From Nemertoderma westbladi (Eukaryota > Xenacoelomorpha > Nemertodermatida > Nemertodermatidae): a stretch of DNA of 64,000 nucleotides. Position 1 is the stretch's first letter; the number at the start of each line of letters is the position of its first letter. The notes below the pieces were generated by a model, which saw nothing but the letters and a program-made list of their open reading frames with translations, did not search any database and was not told the DNA's origin. Location of the stretch: assembly GCA_032718475.1 (NCBI GenBank), contig JAUCBJ010007322.1:22514-86513 (forward strand), given 5' to 3'. The position numbers and the translations under genes are program-made. Shown piece by piece: positions 21,490 through 34,230 of this stretch.

Positions 21490-24400
21490 GTAGAAGCATG
21501 GGTTTGTAGGGGTTGGGTTTGAGTTGGGGTTGTAGGGTCGAAGAATGGGTTTGAAGGGGTTGTTGTTGGGGTTGTAGGGTAGAAGAGTGAATTTGTAGGG
21601 GTTGGGGTTGGGTTTGGGGTTGTAGAGTAGAAGAATGGGTTTGTAGGGGTTGGGGTTGGGTTGGGGTTTGTAGGGTAGAAGATTGGGTTTGTAGGGGTTG
21701 GGGTTGGGTTGGGGTTGTAGTGTATAAGAATGGGTTTGAAGGGTTTGGGGTTGGGTTTGGGGTTGTAGAGTAGAAGAATGGGTTTGTAGGGGTTGGGGTT
21801 GGGTTGGGGTTGAAGGGTAGAAGAATGGGTTTGAAGGGGTTGGGGTTAGGTTGGGGTTGTAGTGTAGAAGAATGGGTTTGTAGGGTTTGGGGTTGGGGTT
21901 TGTAGGGTAGAAGATTGGGTTTGAAGGGGTTGGGGTTGGGTAGGGGTTGTAGGGTAGAAGCATGGGTTTGTAGGGGCTGGGGTTGGGTTGGGGTTGTAAA
22001 GTAGAAGAATGGGTTTGAAGGGGTTGGGGTTGGGTTTGGGGTTGTAGAGTAGAAGAATGGGTTTGTAGGGGTTGAGGTTGGGTTGGGGTTGTAGGGTAGA
22101 AGAATGGGTTTGTAGGGTTTGGGGTTGCATTGGGGTTGTAGGGTAGAAAATTGGTTGTTAGGGGTTGGGGTTGGGTTGGGGTTTGTAGGGTAAAAGATTG
22201 GGTTTGTAGGGGTTGGGGTTGGGATTGTAGGGTAGTAGAATTGATTTGTAGGGGTTGGGGTTGGGTTGGGGTTGTAGGGTAGAAGATTGGGTATGTAGGG
22301 GTTGGGGTTGTAGGGTAGAAGATTGGGTTTGTAGGGGTTGGGGTTGTAGGGTAGAAGATTGGGTTTGTAGGGGTTGGGGTTGGGTTGGGGTTGTAGGGTA
22401 GAAGAATGGGTTTGTAGGGATTGTGGTTGGGGTTGTAGGGTAGTAGTATTGATTTGTAGGGGTTGGGTTTGGGTAGGGGTTGTTGGGTAGAAGCATGGGT
22501 TTGTAGGGGTTGGGTTTGGGTTGGGGTTGTAGGGTAGAAGAATGGGTTTGAAGGGGTTGTTGTTGGGGTTGTACTGTAGAAGAGTGAATTTGTAGGGGTT
22601 GGGGTTGGGTTTGGGGTTGTAGAGTAGAAGAATGGGTTTGTAGGGGTTGGGGTTGGGTTGGGGTTTGTAGGGTAGAAGATTGGGTTTGTAGGGTTTGGGG
22701 ATGGGTTGGGGTTGTAGGGTAGAAGAATGGGTTTGAAGGGGTTGGGTTTGGGTTTGGGGTTGTAGGGTAGAAGAATGGGTTTGTAGGGGTTGGGGTGGGG
22801 TTGGGGTTGTAGGGTAGAAGAATGGGTTTGAAGGGTTGGGGTTAGGTTGGGGTTGTAGGGTAGAAGAATGGGTTTGTAGGGTTTGGGGTTTGTAGGGTAG
22901 AAGATTGGGTTTGTAGGGGTTGGGTTTGGGGTTGTAGGGTAGAAGAATGGGTTTGAAGGGGTTGGGGTTGGGTTTGGGGTTGTAGAGTAGAAGAATGGGT
23001 TTGTAGGGGTTGGGGTTGGGTTGGGGTTGTAGGGTAGAAGAATGGGTTTGAAGGGGTTGGGGTTGGGTTTGGGGTTGTAGAGTAGAAGAATGGGTTTGTA
23101 GGGGTTGGGGTTGGGTTGGGGTTGTAGGGTAGAAGAATGGGTTTGTAGGGTTTGGGGTTGGGTTGGGGTTTGCAGGGTAGAAGATTGGGTATGTAGGGGT
23201 TGGGGTTGTAGGGTAGAAGATTGGGTTTGTAGGGGTTGGGGTTGTAGGGTAGAAGATTGGGTTTGTAGGGGTTGGGGTTGTAGGGTAGAAGATTGGGTTT
23301 GAAGGTGTTGTTGTTGGAGTTGTAGGGTAGAAGAGTGAATTTTTAGGGGTTGGGGTTGGGGTTGTAGGGTAGAAAATGGGTTTGTATGGGTTGGGGTTGG
23401 GTTGGGGTTTGTAGGGTAGAAGATTGGTTTTGTAGGGGTTTGGGTTGGGTTGGGGTTGTAGGGTAGAAGAATGGGTTTGAAGGGTTGTTGTTGGGGTTGT
23501 AGGGTAGAAGAGTGAATTTGTAGGGGTTGGGGTTGGGGTTGTAGGGAAGAAAATGGGTTTCTAGGGGTCTCTATGTAGAAGAATGGGTTTGTAGGGGTTG
23601 GGGTTGGGTTGGGGTTGTAGGGTAGAAGAATTGGTTTGAAGGGGTTGTGGTTGTGGTTGGGGTTGTAGGGTAGAAGAGTGAATTTGTAGGGGTTGGGGTT
23701 GGAGGGTAAAATAATGGGTTTGTAGGGGTTGGGGTTGGGTAGGGGTTGTAGGGTAGAAGATTGGGTTTGTAGGGGTTGGGGTTGGTTTGAGGTTGTAGAG
23801 TAGAAGAATGGGCTTGTAGGGGTTGGGGTTGGATTGGGTTTGTAGGGTAGAAAATGGGTTGGATTGGGGTTGTAGGGTAGAAAATGGGTTTGTAGGGGTT
23901 GGGGTTGGGGTTTGTAGGGTAGAAGATTGGGTTTGTAGGGGTTGGGGTTGGGTTGGGGTTTGTAGGGTAGAAGACTGGGTTTGTGGGGGTTGGGGTTGGT
24001 GTTGTAGGGTAGAAGACTGGGTTTGAAGGGTTTGGGGTTTGTAGGGTAGAAGAGTGAATTTGTAGGGGTTGGGGTTGTAGGGTAGAAGAATGGGTTTGTA
24101 GGGGTTGGGGTTGGGGTTGGATTGGGGTTGTAGGGTAGAAAATGGGTTGGATTGGGGTAAAATAATGGGTTTGTAGGGGTTGGGGTTGGGTAGGGGTTGT
24201 AGGGTAGAAGATTGGGTTTGTAGGGGTTGGGGTTGGTTTGAGGTTGTAGAGTAGAAGAATGGGTTTGTAGGGGTTGGGGTTGGATTGGGTTTGTAGGGTA
24301 GAAAATGGGTTGGATTGGGGTTGTAGGGTAGAAAATGGGTTTGTAGGGGTTGGGGTTGGGTTGGGGTTTGTATGGTAGAAGATTGGGTTTGTAGGGGTTG

Positions 24401-27400
24401 GGGTTGGGTTGGGGTTTGTAGGGTAGAAGACTGGGTTTGTGGGGTTTGGGGTTGGTGTTGTAGGGTAGAAGACTGGGTTTGAAGGGTTTGGGGTTTGTAG
24501 GGTAGAAGAGTGAATTTGTAGGGGTTGGGGTTGTAGGGTAGAAGAATGGGTTTGTAGGGGTTGGGGTTGGATTGGGGTTGTAGGGTAGAAAATGGGTTGG
24601 ATTGGGGTTGTAGGGTAGAAGAATGGGTTTGTAGGGGTTGGGGTTGTAGGGTAGAAGAACGGGTTTGTATGGGTTGGGGTTGGATTGGGGTTGTAGGGTA
24701 GAAGAATGGGTTTGTAGGGGTTGGTGTTTTAGGGTAGAAGTATGGGTTTGTATGGGTTGGGGTTGGGTTGGGGTTGTAGGGTAGAAGAATGGGTTTGGAG
24801 GGGTTGTGGTTGGGGTTGTAGGGTAGAAGAATGAATTTGTAGGGTTTGGGTTTTGTAGGGTAGAAGAGTGAATTTGTAGGGGTTGGGGTTAGGATTGTAG
24901 GGTAGAAGGATGGGTTTGTATGGGTTGGGGTTGGGTTGGGGTTTGTAGGGTAGAAGAATGCGTTTGTAGGGGTTGGGGTTGGGTTGGGGTTGTAGGGTAG
25001 AATAATGGGTTTGTACGGGTTGAGGTTGGGTTGGGGTTGTAGGGTTGAAAATGGGTTTGAAGGGGTTGGGGTTAGGTTGGGGTTGTAGGGTAGAAGAATG
25101 GGTTTGTAGGTGTTGGGGTTGGGTTGGGGTTGTAGGGTAGAAGAATGGGTTAGAAGGGGTTGTGGTTTGGTTGGGGTTGTAGGGTAGAATAATGTGTTTG
25201 TAGGGGTTGGGTTGGGGTTGCAGGGTAGAAGAATGGGTTTGTAGGGTTTGTGGTTGGGGTTTGTAGGGTACAAGAATGGGTTTGTATGGGTTGGGGTTGG
25301 GTTGGGGTTGGGTTGGGGTTGTAGGGTAGAAGAATGGGTTTGTAGGGGTTGGGGTTGGGTTGGGGTTGTAAGGTAGAAGAATGGGTTTGAAGGGGTTGGG
25401 GTTAGGTTGGGGTTGTAGGGTAGAAGAATGGGATTGTAGGGTTCGGGGTTGGGGTTTGTAGGGTACAAGAATGGGTTTGTAGGGGTTGGGCTTGGGTTGG
25501 GGTTGGGTTGGGTTTGGGTTGGGGTTGTAGGGTAGAAGAATGGATTTGTAGGGGTTGGGGTTGGGTTGGGGTTGTAGGGTAGAAGAATGGGTTTGTAGGG
25601 ATTGTGGTTGGTGTTGTAGGGTAGTAGAATTGATTTGTAGGGGTTGGGGTTGGGTAGGGGTTGTTGGGTAGAAGCATGGGTTTGTAGGGGTTGGGTTTGA
25701 GTTGGGGTTGTAGGGTCGAAGAATGGGTTTGAAGGGGTTGTTGTTGGGGTTGTAGGGTAGAAGAGTGAATTTGTAGGGGTTGGGGTTGGGTTTGGGGTTG
25801 TAGAGTAGAAGAATGGGTTTGTAGGGGTTGGGGTTGGGTTGGGGTTTGTAGGGTAGAAGATTGGGTTTGTAGGGGTTGGGGTTGGGTTGGGGTTGTAGTG
25901 TATAAGAATGGGTTTGAAGGGTTTGGGGTTGGGTTTGGGGTTGTAGAGTAGAAGAATGGGTTTGTAGGGGTTGGGGTTGGGTTGGGGTTGAAGGGTAGAA
26001 GAATGGGTTTGAAGGGGTTGGGGTTAGGTTGGGGTTGTAGTGTAGAAGAATGGGTTTGTAGGGTTTGGGGTTGGGGTTTGTAGGGTAGAAGAATGGGTTT
26101 GAAGGGGTTGGGGTTGGGTTTGGGGTTGTAGAGTAGAATAATGGGTTTGTAGGGGCTGGGGTTGGGTTGGGGTTGTAAAGTAGAAGAATGGGTTTGAAGG
26201 GGTTGGGGTTGGGTTTGGGGTTGTAGAGTAGAAGAATGGGTTTGTAGGGGTTGAGGTTGGGTTGGGGTTGTAGGGTAGAAGAATGGGTTTGTAGGGTTTG
26301 GGGTTGCATTGGGGTTGTAGGGTAGAAAATTGGTTGTTAGGGGTTGGGGTTGGGTTGGGGTTTGTAGGGTAAAAGATTGGGTTTGTAGGGGTTGGGGTTG
26401 GGATTGTAGGGTAGTAGAATTGATTTGTAGGGGTTGGGGTTGGGTTGGGGTTGTAGGGTAGAAGATTGGGTATGTAGGGGTTGGGGTTGTAGGGTAGAAG
26501 ATTGGGTTTGTAGGGGTTGGGGTTGTAGGGTAGAAGATTGGGTTTGTAGGGGTTGGGGTTGGGTTGGGGTTGTAGGGTAGAAGAATGGGTTTGTAGGGAT
26601 TGTGGTTGGGGTTGTAGGGTAGTAGTATTGATTTGTAGGGGTTGGGTTTGGGTAGGGGTTGTTGGGTAGAAGCATGGGTTTGTAGGGGTTGGGTTTGGGT
26701 TGGGGTTGTAGGGTAGAAGAATGGGTTTGAAGGGGTTGTTGTTGGGGTTGTACTGTAGAAGAGTGAATTTGTAGGGGTTGGGGTTGGGTTTGGGGTTGTA
26801 GAGTAGAAGAATGGGTTTGTAGGGGTTGGGGTTGGGTTGGGGTTTGTAGGGTAGAAGATTGGGTTTGTAGGGTTTGGGGATGGGTTGGGGTTGTAGGGTA
26901 GAAGAATGGGTTTGAAGGGGTTGGGGTTGGGTTGGGGTTGTAGGGTAGAAGAATGGGTTTGAAGGGTTGGGGTTAGGTTGGGGTTGTAGGGTAGAAGAAT
27001 GGGTTTGTAGGGTTTGGGGTTTGTAGTTTAGAAGATTGGGTTTGTAGGGGTTGGGTTGGGGTTGTAGGGTAGAAGAATGGGTTTGAAGGGGTTGGGGTTG
27101 GATTTGGGGTTGTAGAGTAGAAGAATGGGTTTGTAGGGGTTGGGGTTGGGTTGGGGTTGTAGGGTAGAAGAATGGGTTTGAAGGGGTTGGGGTTGGGTTT
27201 GGGGTTGTAGAGTAGAAGAATGGGTTTGTAGGGGTTGGGGTTGGGTTGGGGTTGTAGGGTAGAAGAATGGGTTTGTAGGGTTTGGGGTTGGGTTGGGGTT
27301 TGCAGGGTAGAAGATTGGGTATGTAGGGGTTGGGGTTGTAGGGTAGAAGATTGGGTTTGTAGGGGTTGGGGTTGTAGGGTAGAAGATTGGGTTTGTAGGG

Positions 27401-30400
27401 GTTGGGGTAAGGATTGTAGGGTAGTAGAATTGATTTGTAGGGGTTGGGGTTGAATTGGGGTTGGGTTGGGGTTGTAGGGTAGAAGATTGGGTTTGTAGGG
27501 GTTGTGGGTTGGGGTTGTAGGGTAGAAAATGGGTTTGTATGGGTTGGGGTTGGGTTGGGGTTTGTAGGGTAGAAGATTGGTTTTGTAGGGGTTTGGGTTG
27601 GGTTGGGGTTGTAGGGTAGAAGAATGGGTTTGAAGGGTTGTTGTTGGGGTTGTAGGGTAGAAGAGTGAATTTGTAGGGGTTGGGGTTGGGGTTGTAGGGA
27701 AGAAAATGGGTTTCTAGGGGTTGGGGTTTGTAGGGTAGAAGATTGGGTTTGTAGGGGTTGGGGTTGGGTTGGGGTTGTAGGGTAGAAGAATTGGTTTGAA
27801 GGGGTTGTGGTTGGGGTTGGGGTTGTAGGGTAGAAGAGTGAATTTGTAGGGGTTGGGGTTGGAGGGTAAAATAATGGGTTTGTAGGGGTTGGGGTTGGGT
27901 AGGGGTTGTAGGGTAGAAGATTGGGTTTGTAGGGGTTGGGGTTGGTTTGAGGTTGTAGAGTAGAAGAATGGGTTTGTAGGGGTTGGGGTTGGATTGGGTT
28001 TGTAGGGTAGAAAATGGGTTGGATTGGGGTTGTAGGGTAGAAAATGGGTTTGTAGGGGTTGGGGTTGGGTTGGGGTTTGTAGGGTAGAAGATTGGGTTTG
28101 TAGGGGTTGGGGTTGGGTTGGGGTTTGTAGGGTAGAAGACTGGGTTTGTGGGGGTTGGGGTTGGTGTTGTAGGGTAGAAGACTGGGTTTGAAGGGTTTGG
28201 GGTTTGTAGGGTAGAAGAGTGAATTTGTAGGGGTTGGGGTTGTAGGGTAGAAGAATGGGTTTGTAGGGGTTGGGGTTGGGGTTGGATTGGGGTTGTAGGG
28301 TAGAAAATGGGTTGGATTGGGGTAAAATAATGGGTTTGTAGGGGTATGGAGTGTTGTAGGGTTGGGGTTGTAGGGTAGAAGAATGGATTTGTAGGGGTTG
28401 GGGTTGGGTTTGGTGTTGTAGGGTAGAAGAATGGGTTTGTATTGGTAGTGGTTGGGATTGTATTGTAGAAGAATGGGTTTGTAGGGGTTGGGGTTGGGTT
28501 TGGGGTTGCAGGGTAGAAGAATGGGTTTGTAGGGGTTGGGGTTGGGTTGGGATTGTAGGGTAGAAGAATGGATTTGTAGGGGTTGGCGTTGGGTTTGGGG
28601 TTGAAGGGTAGAAGACTGGGTTTGTGGGGTTTGGGGTTGGTGTTGTAGGGTAGAAGAATGGGTTTGATAGGGGTTGGGGTTTGTAGGGTAGAATAATGGA
28701 TTTGTAGGGGTTGGGTTTGTGGTTGTAGGGTAGAAGAATGGGTTTGTAGGGGTTGGGGTTGTAGGGTAGAAGAATGGGTTTGTATGGGTTGGGGTTGGGT
28801 TGGGGTTGTAGGGTAGAAGAATGGGTTTGTATGGGTTGGGGTTGGGTTGGGTGTAGGTGAAGAATGGGTTTGTAGGGGTTGGGGTTGTAGGGTAGAAGAA
28901 CGGGTTTGTATGGGTTGGGGTTGGATTGGGGTTGTAGGGTAGAAGAATGGGTTTGTAGGGGTTGGTGTTTTAGGGTAGAAGAATGGATTTGTATGGGTTG
29001 GGGTTGGGTTGGGGTTGTAGGGTAGAAGAATGGGTTTGGAGGGGTTGTGGTTGGGGTTGTAGGGTAGAAGAATGAATTTGTAGGGTTTGGGTTTTGTAGG
29101 GTAGAAGAGTGAATTTGTAGGGGTTGGGGTTAGGATTGTAGGGTAGAAGGATGGGTTTGTATGGGTTGGGGTTGGGTTGGGGTTTGTAGGGTAGAAGATT
29201 GAGTTTGTAGGGGTTGGGGTTGGGTTGGGGTTGTAGGATAGAATAAGGGGTTTATACGGGTTGAGGTTGGGTTGGGATTGTAGGGTAGAAAATGGGTTTG
29301 AAGGGGTTGGGGTTAGGTTGGGGTTGTAGGGTAGAAGAATGGGTTTGTAGGTGTTGGGGTTGGGTTGGGGTTGTAGGGTAGAAGAATGGGTTTGAAGGGG
29401 TTGGGGTTGGGCTGGGGTTGTAGGGTAGAATAATGTGTTTGTAGGGGTTGGGTTGGGTTTGCAGGGTAGAATAATGGGTTTGTAGGGTTTGTGGTTGGGG
29501 TTTGTAGGGTACAAGAATGGGTTTGTATGGGTTGGGGTTGGGTTGGGGTTGGGTTGGGGTTGTAGGGTAGAAGAATGGGTTTGTAGGGGTTGGGGTTGGG
29601 TTGGGGTTGTAAGGTAGAAGAATGGGTTTGAAGGGGTTGGGGTTAGGTTGGGGTTGTAGGGTAGAAGAATGGGATTGTAGGGTTCGGGGTTGGGGTTTGT
29701 AGGGTACAAGAATGGGTTTGTAGGGGTTGGGCTTGGGTTGGGGTTGGGTTGGGTTTGGGTTGGGGTTGTAGGGTAGAAGAATGGATTTGTAGGGGTTGGG
29801 GTTGGGTTGGGGTTGTAGGGTAGAAGAATGGGTTTGTAGGGATTGTGGTTGGTGTTGTAGGGTAGTAGAATTGATTTGTAGGGGTTGGGGTTGGGTAGGG
29901 GTTGTTGGGTAGAAGCATGGGTTTGTAGGGGTTGGGTTTGAGTTGGGGTTGTAGGGTCGAAGAATGGGTTTGAAGGGGTTGTTGTTGGGGTTGTAGGGTA
30001 GAAGAGTGAATTTGTAGGGGTTGGGGTTGGGTTTGGGGTTGTAGAGTAGAAGAATGGGTTTGTAGGGGTTGGGGTTGGGTTGGGGTTTGTAGGGTAGAAG
30101 ATTGGGTTTGTAGGGGTTGGGGTTGGGTTGGGGTTGTAGTGTATAAGAATGGGTTTGAAGGGTTTGGGGTTGGGTTTGGGGTTGTAGAGTAGAAGAATGG
30201 GTTTGTAGGGGTTGGGGTTGGGTTGGGGTTGAAGGGTAGAAGAATGGGTTTGAAGGGGTTGGGGTTAGGTTGGGGTTGTAGTGTAGAAGAATGGGTTTGT
30301 AGGGTTTGGGGTTGGGGTTGGGGTTTGTAGGGTAGAAGATTGGGTTTGAAGGGGTTGGGTTGGGGTTGTAGGGTAGAAGAATGGGTTTGAAGGGGTTGGG

Positions 30401-33400
30401 GTTGGGTTTGGGGTTGTAGAGTAGAATAATGGGTTTGTAGGGGCTGGGGTTGGGTTGGGGTTGTAAAGTAGAAGAATGGGTTTGAAGGGGTTGGGGTTGG
30501 GTTTGGGGTTGTAGAGTAGAAGAATGGGTTTGTAGGGGTTGAGGTTGGGTTGGGGTTGTAGGGTAGAAGAATGGGTTTGTAGGGTTTGGGGTTGCATTGG
30601 GGTTGTAGGGTAAAAATTGGTTGTTAGGGGTTGGGGTTGGGTTGGGGTTTGTAGGGTAAAAGATTGGGTTTGTAGGGGTTGGGGTTGGGATTGTAGGGTA
30701 GTAGAATTGATTTGTAGGGGTTGGGGTTTGGTTGGGGTTGTAGGGTAGAAGATTGGGTATGTAGGGGTTGGGGTTGTAGGGTAGAAGATTGGGTTTGTAG
30801 GGGTTGGGGTTGTAGGGTAGAAGATTGGGTTTGTAGGGGTTGGGGTTGGGTTGGGGTTGTAGGGTAGAAGAATGGGTTTGTAGGGATTGTGGTTGGGGTT
30901 GTAGGGTAGTAGTATTGATTTGTAGGGGTTGGGTTTGGGTAGGGGTTGTTGGGTAGAAGCATGGGTTTGTAGGGGTTGGGTTTGGGTTGGGGTTGTAGGG
31001 TAGAAGAATGGGTTTGAAGGGGTTGTTGTTGGGGTTGTACTGTAGAAGAGTGAATTTGTAGGGGTTGGGGTTGGGTTTGGGGTTGTAGAGTAGAAGAATG
31101 GGTTTGTAGGGGTTGGGGTTGGGTTGGGGTTTGTAGGGTAGAAGATTGGGTTTGTAGGGTTTGGGGATGGGTTGGGGTTGTAGGGTAGAAGAATGGGTTT
31201 GAAGGGGTTGGGGTTGGGTTTGGGGTTGTAGGGTAGAAGAATGGGTTTTAGGGGTTGGGGTGGGGTTGGGGTTGTAGGGTGAGAATGGGTTTGAAGGGTT
31301 GGGGTTAGGTTGGGGTTGTAGGGTAGAAGAATGGGTTTGTAGGGTTTGGGGTTTGTAGTTTAGAAGATTGGGTTTGTAGGGGTTGGGTTGGGGTTGTAGG
31401 GTAGAAGAATGGGTTTGAAGGGGTTGGGGTTGGATTTGGGGTTGTAGAGTAGAAGAATGGGTTTGTAGGGGTTGGGGTTGGGTTGGGGTTGTAGGGTAGA
31501 AGAATGGGTTTGAAGGGGTTGGGGTTGGGTTTGGGGTTGTAGAGTAGAAGAATGGGTTTGTAGGGGTTGGGGTTGGGTTGGGGGTTGTAGGGTAGAAGAA
31601 TGGGTTTGTAGGGTTTGGGGTTGGGTTGGGGTTTGCAGGGTAGAAGATTGGGTATGTAGGGGTTGGGGTTGTAGGGTAGAAGATTGGGTTTGTAGGGGTT
31701 GGGGTTGTAGGGTAGAAGATTGGGTTTGTAGGGGTTGGGGTAAGGATTGTAGGGTAGTAGAATTGATTTGTAGGGGTTGGGGTTGAATTGGGGTTGGGTT
31801 GGGGTTGTAGGGTAGAAGATTGGGTTTGTAGGGGTTGGGGTTGGTGGGTTGGGGTTGTAGGGTAGAAGAATGGGTTTGAAGGTGTTGTTGTTGGAGTTGT
31901 AGGGTAGAAGAGTGAATTTTTAGGGGTTGGGGTTGGGGTTGTAGGGTAGAAAATGGGTTTGTATGGGTTGGGGTTGGGTTGGGGTTTGTAGGGTAGAAGA
32001 TTGGTTTTGTAGGGGTTTGGGTTGGGTTGGGGTTGTAGGGTAGAAGAATGGGTTTGAAGGGGTTGTTGTTGGGGTTGTAGGGTAGAAGAGTGAATTTGTA
32101 GGGGTTGGGGTTGGGGTTGTAGGGAAGAAAATGGGTTTCTAGGGGTTGGGGTTTGTAGGGTAGAAGATTGGGTTTGTAGGGGTTGGGGTTGGGTTGGGGT
32201 TGTAGGGTAGAAGAATTGGTTTGAAGGGGTTGTGGTTGGGGTTGGGGTTGTAGGGTAGAAGAGTGAATTTGTAGGGGTTGGGGTTGGAGGGTAAAATAAT
32301 GGGTTTGTAGGGGTTGGGGTTGGGTAGGGGTTGTAGGGTAGAAGATTGGGTTTGTAGGGGTTGGGGTTGGTTTGAGGTTGTAGAGTAGAAGAATGGGTTT
32401 GTAGGGGTTGGGGTTGGATTGGGTTTGTAGGGTAAAAAATGGGTTGGATTGGGGTTGTAGGGTAGAAAATGGGTTTGTAGGGGTTGGGGTTGGGTTGGGG
32501 TTTGTTGGGTAGAAGATTGGGTTTGTAGGGGTTGGGGTTGGGTTGGGGTTTGTAGGGTAGAAGACTGGGTTTGTGGGGGTTGGGGTTGGTGTTGTAGGGT
32601 AGAAGACTGGGTTTGAAGGGTTTGGGGTTTGTAGGGTAGAAGAGTGAATTTGTAGGGGTTGGGGTTGTAGGGTAGAAGAATGGGTTTGTAGGGGTTGGGG
32701 TTGGGGTTGGATTGGGGTTGTAGGGTAGAAAATGGGTTGGATTGGGGTTGTAGGGTAGAAGAATGGATTTGTAGGGTTTGGGGTTTGTAGGGTAGAAGAG
32801 TGAATTTGTAGGGGTTGGGGTTGTAGGGTAGAAGAATGGATTTGTAGGGGTTGGGGTTGGGTTTGGTGTTGTAGGGTAGAAGAATGGGTTTGTATTGGTA
32901 GTGGTTGGGATTGTATTGTAGAAGAATGGGTTTGTAGGGGTTGGGGTTGGGTTTGGGGTTGCGGGGTAGAATAATGGGTTTGTAGGGGTTGGGGTTGGGT
33001 TGGGATTGTAGGGTAGAAGAATGGATTTGTAGGGGTTGGCGTTGGGTTTGGGGTTGAAGGGTAGAAGAATGGGTTTGTGGGGGTTGGGGTTGTGTTGGGG
33101 TTGTAGGGTAGAAGAATGGGTTTGTAGGGGATGGGGTTGTAGGGTAGAAGAATGGGTTTGTAGGGGTTGGGGTTGGGGTTGTAGGGTAGAAGAATGGGTT
33201 TGTAGGGGTTGGGGTTGTAGGGTAGAATAATGGATTTGTAGGGGTTGGGTTTGTGGTTGTAGGGTAGAAGAATGGGTTTGTAGGGGTTGGGGTTGAGGGT
33301 AGAAGAATGGGTTTGTATGGGTTGGGGTTGGGTTGGGGTTGTAGGGTAGAAGAATGGGTTTGTATGGGTTGGGGTTGGGTTGGGGTTGTAGGGTGGAAGA

Positions 33401-34230
33401 ATGGGTTTGTAGGGGTTGGGGTTGTAGGGTAGAAGAACGGGTTTGTATGGGTTGGGGTTGGATTGGGGTTGTAGGGTAGAAGAATGGGTTTGTAGTGGTT
33501 GGTGTTTTAGGGTAGAAGAATGGATTTGTATGGGTTGGGGTTGGGTTGGGGTTGTAGGGTAGAAGAATGGGTTCGGAGGGGTTGTGGTTGGGGTTGTAGG
33601 GTAGAAGAATGAATTTGTAGGGTTTGGGTTTTGTAGGGTAGAAGAGTGAATTTGTAGGGGTTGGGGTTAGGATTGTAGGGTAGAAGGATGGGTTTGTATG
33701 GGTTGGGGTTGGGTTGGGGTTTGTAGGGTAGAAGATTGAGTTTGTAGGGGTTGGGGTTGGGTTGGGTTTGTAGGATAGAATAAGGGGTTTATACGGGTTG
33801 AGGTTGGGTTGGGATTGTAGGGTAGAAAATGGGTTTGAAGGGGTTGGGGTTAGGTTGGGGTTGTAGGGTAGAAGAATGGGTTTGTAGGTGTTGGGGTTGG
33901 GTTGGGGTTGTAGGGTAGAAGAATGGGTTTGAAGGGGTTGGGGTTGGGCTGGGGTTGTAGGGTAGAATAATGTGTTTGTAGGGGTTGGGTTGGGTTTGCA
34001 GGGTAGAATAATGGGTTTGTAGGGTTTGTGGTTGGGGTTTGTAGGGTACAAGAATGGGTTTGTAGGGGTTGGGGTTGGGTTGGGGTTGTAGGGTAGAAGA
34101 ATGGATTTGTAGGGGTTGGGGTTGGGTTGGGGTTTTAGGGTAGAAGAATGGGTTTGAAGGGGTTGGGGTTAGGTTGGGGTTGTAGGGTAGAAGAATGGGA
34201 TTGTAGGGTTTGGGGTTGAGGTTTGTAGGG
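21490..34230. repeat. Three about 4.2-kb higher-order repeats in tandem
   Basis: Marker variants recur with offsets near 4.2 kb. TTGCATTGGGG lies at about 22127, 26306 and 30593 (offsets 4179 and 4287). The marker GGGTTGTTGGGTAGAAGCATGGG lies near 21480, 25658 and 29900. Each copy contains the same order of rarer variants, including GATTGG-TTTTG units and GGATTGGG runs. Copy 1 is about 21.5-25.68 kb, copy 2 about 25.68-29.92 kb, copy 3 about 29.92-34.2 kb. Length differences of up to 100 bp come from gained or lost 30-47-bp units. Confidence 0.8.
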
